64,000 nt of DNA from Mactromeris polynyma (Eukaryota > Mollusca > Bivalvia > Venerida > Mactridae). The notes under the pieces were generated by a model. The model saw nothing but the letters and a program-made list of their open reading frames with translations. It was not told where the DNA came from and did no database searches. Of the stretch, positions 58,406 through 64,000 are shown one piece after another. Numbering within the stretch: the first letter of the stretch is position 1; every line of letters starts with the position of its first letter. Both the position numbers and the translations under genes were made by a program. The stretch is taken from assembly GCA_032209605.1 (NCBI GenBank), contig JASFXZ010000035.1, positions 2,299,001 through 2,363,000 of the forward strand, in the 5' to 3' direction.

Positions 58406-61400
58406 ATGGACGCTCTTGTTGCACCGAACGCTAGACGACCAAGACAATTTAGACGAATTGACAGACAGACGGACGATTTAGACGACGAAGAAGTAAGGAG
58501 ACGGTATAGATTTGGTCAGCAGAACCTTGACAGGCTTCAGGCTTTGATAGGTGATCCACTTAGACGTGAGACGAAACGGAACCGTGCACTGACTGTACGA
58601 CAACAGATTTTGATTGCACTCAGATTTTACGCGTCTGGGTGCTTTCTTCAGTTAATTGGGGACACATTCGGCGTCGATGTAGCCACTGTGTGCCGGACAG
58701 TGACTAGAGTGACGGACATTCTGTTCTCTTTACGAGACAGATTCATCAGGTTTCCGACCACCGACAATGACAGACGGACCGTGCAACAAGGATTTTACCG
58801 ACTGAGACGGTTTCCGGGTGTAGTAGGTTGTATCGACGGCACCCACATACGAATTATATCCCCGCCGAAAGACCAAGAGAAGGCATATGTGAATAGGAAA
58901 AGGTATCACTCTATAAATGTGCAAGCTACCTGCAACCATCGTGGTACGTAACCTTCTGTCAACTTTATTATTGTCTTTAAAGAGTTCACTCAAAGTTGTT
59001 CCCCTTTGCCAATGGGGCCTCATGTGGGGTAATTAATCTGAACTGAATAGAATAGAATAGAAACTATACGGTACAATGTCACGATTCACCAAATAGGTAA
59101 AAAATAAATTAATTGTAACCCTGATATTATTGGTTGTAACGTAACAGAGAAAAAGAAAAATACTAGCATGCTTGTGGGAACGAATACCTATTTTGCATTA
59201 CATCAAAAGTAGATCTAAGTATTTATGTATTGTCAACTAAGGCCTACATGTATAGTATACAGTGTAATTGTTAATGAATTAATTGATGCATTCAAGCTTG
59301 TATGTTCAGTCTATATAGATATTGAAACATCTTCATGATAAAGCCCATGTCTAGAATCATAACTTTATTAAAATGAGTGTTTTAGTTTGTTATATATACA
59401 AACATACAATATAGATCTTTGATTTGGTCAAAGAATTCATTACTTAAATATGTATTTTTTATATATTCACAGGAGAGTTTACCAGCATTAATGCGGCATG
59501 GCCAGGTAGTGCTCATGACAGCCATGTTCTGAGAGTGTCAAATTTATGTAGATACCTAGAAGACAACCATCATGGTATTTACATTTTTAATTTAATTGTA
59601 AAATCACTATTTAAAACCCACCTTGAAAATAAGAGTAATCTAAATTGCCCTGAAATATAGCTATAATTGTTAAATTTAAGACATCCAATTTTCTGGGCCA
59701 GTTTCACTATTAAAGTATATATATATATAATATATAAACATGTACTAGTCTTACAATTCATTCCTAGTGTATTTTAATATTTGAAGTCAAAATTAATTAT
59801 GCACTTGATATATGCCGATATGATAGAATTAAACTGTTTGAATTAGAACTGATATACTTTGTGTACTTGAAAATGCATCTCACATTCATTGTTATTGACA
59901 TTATTAAGTATTGCCTAATTCAATGATAGTATACAAGGTTATGTTTTGTCCTCATCACCAATATGTATCTTTTTCTGTTTGATGTAGGATTAGAAAAAGG
60001 TGTATTACTTGGAGATAGTGGCTATCCCTGTAGACAGTTTTTATTAACTCCCTACCTTAATCCGGCAAATGCAAGAGAAGAGAGGTATTGTTAATTCTTT
60101 CAAGTCTTCATTATACATGATTGTTATAATTATATACAATGAATAATACACTATACAATTTAACGGTTTTAATGTACACTGTATTAATTAAAAGTAAATG
60201 TATATACATATTGTGTCACCTCTCCAGAACGGCCCTGTACAGAGAAACAAACTCTCTTTAGCGACATTATCATTTGTTTCTTAAAGTAACCATTTACTAT
60301 ACATTTTACCTCTGTAGAGCAACAACCTTTGTATTACTTTTAGGTGTTATATGAATCCAGTTGTTGAATATATAAAGTTCATTTATACGGAACATCTGTC
60401 AACTCAATATAGTCTGATTGTATATTGAATTTTTATAGAAAACAAAATACCACACTGAAACAAATAATAATACACTAGCATTAATAACATGAATAATAAG
60501 ATATATTGTTTAGGTATCAATTATAATGACCTAATATATATTTATTATTATAAACATATGCATGATAATTATTGTGTTTAGTGGCTAGACTATGTTATAG
60601 ACATATAAAATACAATTATCAAACATTATAACATTACTCAAAGAGATTACTTAGAAACAAGAAATAGATTCCTACATGTTTGGGAGACAAAGTGTCTCCC
60701 AAATAACTCTTCTCAGGTGTGCTTCATAATAATAACCAATTATTTCAGTAAATGAAATAATTGAACAATATAAAATAAGATAAAATGCAAGGGAGATAAA
60801 TAAGATTTTATTAAACAGTAAACACTAATTACTTCCCTTTGACCACATAAATTGCCCCAAAATATACCAGTGCTACATTTGTACAACAACCAATTTTTAC
60901 ATTTCCCAATGGGGGTTGCTCTAGAGAGGTTATACTGTATATATATAACTAATAACCTTCATGTAACATTATCTTCAGATACAACAAGGCTCAAATTGCC
61001 ACAAGAAATACAGTAGAGAGAATGTTTGGTGTGTGGAAACGAAAGTTTCATGTATTGCATTCAGAGGTGACTATAACTAACTCTAATTACTCTAATACAG
61101 TAACTGTCCTCAAAATCATGCAAATATTTCCTCTATTAATATATTTCTGAATTTTTACATTATTATATCAACCTATTTATACTGCGGGAAATATATGCAG
61201 CTGCACATAAGCATAATATAACATTCGGATTTCCTCAATATCAATTCAACTTGAAGAAGCAGGATACACAGACCTGTGTTAAAGAACCTCCCTTGATCAA
61301 ACACCACAACGTTACAAATAAGATGATAAGTAACCTGTTGAATAAACATAATTGAGTAGAGATTTTTATGCTGTTATTCATTATTTTTGTTCTTTACAAA

Positions 61401-61649
61401 CATATTTGTTTGTATTCTGTCTTCAAATTTGTTGAATGATGTTTGTTCTTTCAGATTCGCATGAAACCAGCAAAGGTGTGCAGGGTGATTGTTGCCTGTG
61501 CTGTTTTGCACAACCTCGCAATTCTGTGGAAGGAACCAGAAGTTGAGGACGGCCCCCTGGTAGATGATCAGCCACCGCATGAACAGTACCAGGGTAGGCA
61601 GGATGGAGGTGGCACCCGGAGATTTGTTACAGATCAATTTTTTTCATGA
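58406..61649 (+). CDS. HARBI1: HARBI1-type Harbinger transposase-derived nuclease, five exons, 339 aa
   Basis: Exons are 58406-58943, 59473-59574, 59988-60084, 60979-61066 and 61455-61649. Every boundary is GT/AG with compatible phases (1, 1, 2, 0), and the total is 1020 nt. The product is close to the 349 aa of vertebrate HARBI1. An N-terminal helix-turn-helix-like region (about 60-105) precedes the DDE nuclease fold. The acidic triad is intact: D144 (CIDGTH), D223 (LLGDSGYP) and E259 (NTVERMFG), with exactly 35 residues between the last two. The WPGSAHDS and VLHNLAI family blocks are present. The start ATGGACGCTC follows AACAAAC, a good context. It could be a live Harbinger transposase or a domesticated host gene; intact multi-exon structure and a possible partner exon downstream are compatible with both. 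Confidence 0.88.
60679..60703. repeat. Perfect hairpin in intron 3
   Basis: TTTGGGAGACA, a three-base loop, then TGTCTCCCAAA. The arms are 11 bases and fully complementary. Confidence 0.8.
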
Positions 61650-61983
61650 TTTTTTTGTTATAAATGTAAATTGAAATATTTTTTTTTTAATACAGAATAG
61701 TTTACAGTTAGACCAGTGTTATTGTTTGACAATAGTGTTTAGATTCTAATACAAGTTAATTTCTAACCCCGGCTAGTCAAAGATCTGCTCGAGTTATATT
61801 CTCCAAAAACATTACATTGCCGAACGGTTAAATGTTGAACTTTGACATGCAGTGGTTGGAAATTTACTTATATGACGATTCACGAAATGCATTTTTACAA
61901 CATCTGCTTGTCTATAATGCTATATCTCTATGAGGTACTCATCTTCAGACACATGATTACATACATGTACATAACAACTGCTT

Positions 61984-62237
61984 AATAGCCTAGTGGTTGA
62001 GCGTCCGCTTCGAGTGCGGGAGGTCCCGGTTTCAATCCCAGGCCGTGTCATACCAAAGACGAAATAAACATGATACCAGTAATCCCTTGCTAGGCGCTCA
62101 GCATAAAAGGGAAAATTTGCTTCTCTCTCTCATACCCTCGTGGCGATGGATTCCATCAGGAATGAAGTGTCGAGAGTGATTAATATAAGTTGTAATAACT
62201 TGTTTCACTATCGACCTTAAGTAAATTGGTATAAACT
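61984..62237 (+). mobile_element. tRNA-derived SINE
   Basis: The head holds an A-box (TAGTGGTTGAGCG), an anticodon-like arm (CCGC-TTCGAGT-GCGG) and a B-box (GGTTTCAATCCC). A unique body follows, and a tail with GTTGTAATAACTTGTTTC that also occurs near 42338 and 58128. AACTGCTT flanks both sides (61976-61983 and 62238-62245). The insertion lies within a diverged local duplication, since TGCTTGTC...ATGCTATATC is repeated on both sides. Confidence 0.75.
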
Positions 62238-62350
62238 AACTGCTTGTCCAGTATGCTCTATCACTATAAAGTACTCATCTTAAGAAACATAGCTACATGT
62301 TCAAGTACTTGTATTATCTATTATGGTGATGATGACAATCAGTCATAATA

Positions 62351-62556
62351 CTGTAAAACCATTAATGTTCATGGGGGATTTAATTTCGTGGATTTCGTTG
62401 TTTTGCTTAACCACGAAATTAAATCCCAGACGAAATATTGAACCATGATATATGTATAAAAGGAAATGCCAACTCCACGAATTTATGTCCCCACGAAATT
62501 AAATTTTTCATCAAAACCACGAAATTTCGTCCCAACGAAACTAAATGACTTTACAG
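62351..62556. mobile_element. MITE with CTGTAAA termini
   Basis: The ends CTGTAAAACCATTAATGTTC and (inverted) CTGTAAAGTCATTTAGTTTC are flanked by TA (62349-62350 and 62557-62558). The interior is built of CCACGAAATT(AAATCCC) motifs in both orientations, so it folds back extensively. No coding capacity. Confidence 0.8.
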
Positions 62557-62558
62557 TA

Positions 62559-63532
62559 GAACCAAAGACTATTTTAAAGGCTGTCCACTTGTTCCTGGCG
62601 AAGTTGTAAAATCATGTTTTGTGGATCAGTTTTCTTCACATGAATTTTGAAGAACAAAGAATAAAAAAATAAAACTTTTCAGGGCATTCATTAAGTTTCA
62701 TTTGTTTGTTAAATGTATGTATATGTCAATATAAATAATTCTTCCACAAAAATAGTGAAATAACAGTTCAAAAATGTTATTGGGTTTATATATACTAGTA
62801 ACAAGTGCGCTCATGTTCAATACAATTTATTGTAACAAAGTTTAGTTAGAGTAAATTGATAATACAACAGTTCATATGTAAAACAATGCTATACACAAGC
62901 ATATTGAACCTAATAAGCAACATTCTCATAAAGTGACTTGAAAAAAGTACAACAATTTGACAATAAATTGGAAAGTGAGAAAAAGTTGAACAAGAAAAAT
63001 ATTATCATCGTATTAATTTGTGTTTAAACATTTTTTGCTTTAATTTGTATTGTGCAACACTAAAAATTTAAGAAGTAAGAATTTTCTTTTATTTACCCAG
63101 TTGACCTATTCCCACCCACACCAGATGACCAATTAACAAAATTGTTTTTAATTCAAAGAGAAAACATTCATACCTAGTTTCACATATATTAATTGAAAGT
63201 TGTAAGCTACAGAGTGTAAAAAGTTAATGGATGACTCTTAATGGAAATTGGACGACAACACAATCTCAGCTAAGTTATAACAAGTGAACTAAAATTTATA
63301 TGTTTTATGTAACAAGATTTTCTTAAAAAAGAAACAATAATATGGTATAAAATATAGCCATAATTGGTATACAAGATAGTAATATTAAAATAAAACAACT
63401 GCATTTAAATAATGATGGAAAACAGGTGTTGTAAGTATCATTGCAATATCTCTGTTAATAAAGGAGAAAACCTAAGTTAAAAAGGGACATTACTGCAATT
63501 AAAATCTACAAATATTTAAGCTAAAAACAAAA
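62559..63532. other. AT-rich non-coding stretch
   Basis: I see no gene. It probably includes 3' UTR of the convergent gene whose last exon ends at 63533. Confidence 0.45.
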
Positions 63533-63689
63533 TTATTCTTCACCAAAATGTTTACAAACAATATCTAATACTGTTGCCAATCGTGGTAACATGGCATTAA
63601 CAGCCTTATGCTGCTTCAGTTTCTCTTTTTCTACCTGAATGGCAACTGCAAAATATTCTAACTGCAATTCTTTCACACTCTTTTTTGTC
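63533..63689 (-). CDS. Terminal exon of a convergent gene, partial
   Basis: A minus-strand exon begins after a good acceptor (TTCATTGCAG) and runs 157 nt to TAA. It encodes a lysine- and leucine-rich helical tail (about KELQLEYFAVAIQVEKEKLK and onwards), with phase 2 at its start. Upstream exons would lie beyond 64000. Its place next to a Harbinger nuclease gene, in convergent orientation, and its helical tail recall the Myb/SANT or NAIF1-like partner of Harbinger transposases, but no DNA-binding domain is visible in the window. Confidence 0.45.
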
Positions 63690-64000
63690 CTGCAATGAAC
63701 ATAACACAAATTGTCATTATATTTCAAATACATTATGCCTGTATTGTATAATCCTGCTACATGTACTTGTAAAACTTTAGAAATATAAATTTCAATACAT
63801 GTACAAGAATATATTTGTAAGAACCTTATTCTAGCATATTATCACAGGATCATTCATTTGATTTCGCAAAGTTTAAGTGATCTACAGTATATGCATGTAT
63901 ACTGTATAGTGGGTAATTTTCATGCATCTGTTACATTGTTCAAGAGATGTTTGAATTAGGTTTTTTCCAAATATGTTGGGTGTTTGACTTTTATCATGAA
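63690..64000. other. Probable intron of the convergent gene
   Basis: No open frame of note. By inference from the acceptor at 63690-63691 it is intronic. Confidence 0.35.

Noticed and set aside
61988..62052. tRNA-Ser gene suggested by a CGA-like anticodon
   Set aside because: No variable arm and no closed acceptor stem; it continues into a SINE body with target duplication.

Overview
The window is AT-rich eukaryotic DNA, most probably from a bivalve or related mollusc. That assignment is inference. It rests on intron-bearing genes, RING-less B-box/propeller genes in tandem, an intron-containing HARBI1-type gene, an EGF-repeat receptor, many TA-flanked MITEs, and a Ty3/Gypsy element among tRNA-derived SINEs. 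No database search was possible.

Layout. 1-6.4 kb has no gene I can support; it holds two related TA-flanked MITEs, a 113-bp palindrome, a 47-bp tandem array and a 41-bp tandem array. 6.46-9.44 kb (minus) is a four-exon gene for a small secreted-then-anchored EGF-rich type I membrane protein; I rebuilt it from splice sites whose phases all agree. 9.4-13.1 kb is intergenic, with a tRNA-derived SINE. 13.1-14.4 kb is a 34-copy 36-bp minisatellite.

From about 14.5 to 58.2 kb the window is a head-to-tail array of four related segments. Each carries, or once carried, a single-exon minus-strand gene for a RING-less TRIM-like protein (two B-boxes, coiled coil, NHL-like propeller). Copy 1 (15730-17429) is a pseudogene, with a net +2 frameshift and a nonsense codon, and has a Gypsy element 179 bp upstream of its start. 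Copies 2 (30769-32466) and 4 (52805-54502) are intact at 565 codons. Copy 3 has been deleted, leaving a junction near 45.38 kb. Comparing the segments exposes unoccupied sites for several insertions: the Gypsy element (17608-27301), a 4.4-kb TIR element (34073-38464), a 0.86-kb TIR-like insert (39241-40096) and a 3.3-kb TIR element (45914-49176). The 3.3-kb element itself contains a Harbinger-like MITE (47267-48614). Two 21-bp minisatellites (43.35-45.11 and 50.89-52.02 kb) occupy matching positions in segments 3 and 4.

The Gypsy element has 1245-bp LTRs that differ at about six sites, a tRNA-Leu primer site, a gag with a CCHC knuckle, a pol in the -1 frame, and a third ORF. A canonical TTTAAAC slip site sits in the gag/pol overlap. 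Pol is broken by an in-frame stop and a frameshift. The third ORF combines C2H2-like fingers, a coiled coil and a basic tail, and is the most novel-looking coding feature here.

From about 58.2 kb to the end lies a five-exon HARBI1-type DDE nuclease gene (339 aa, D-D-35-E intact), preceded by a dense cluster of GGTTAA/TTAACC motifs. A convergent terminal exon at 63.5 kb may be the Myb/NAIF-like partner usual for Harbinger transposons. A SINE and a MITE lie between them.
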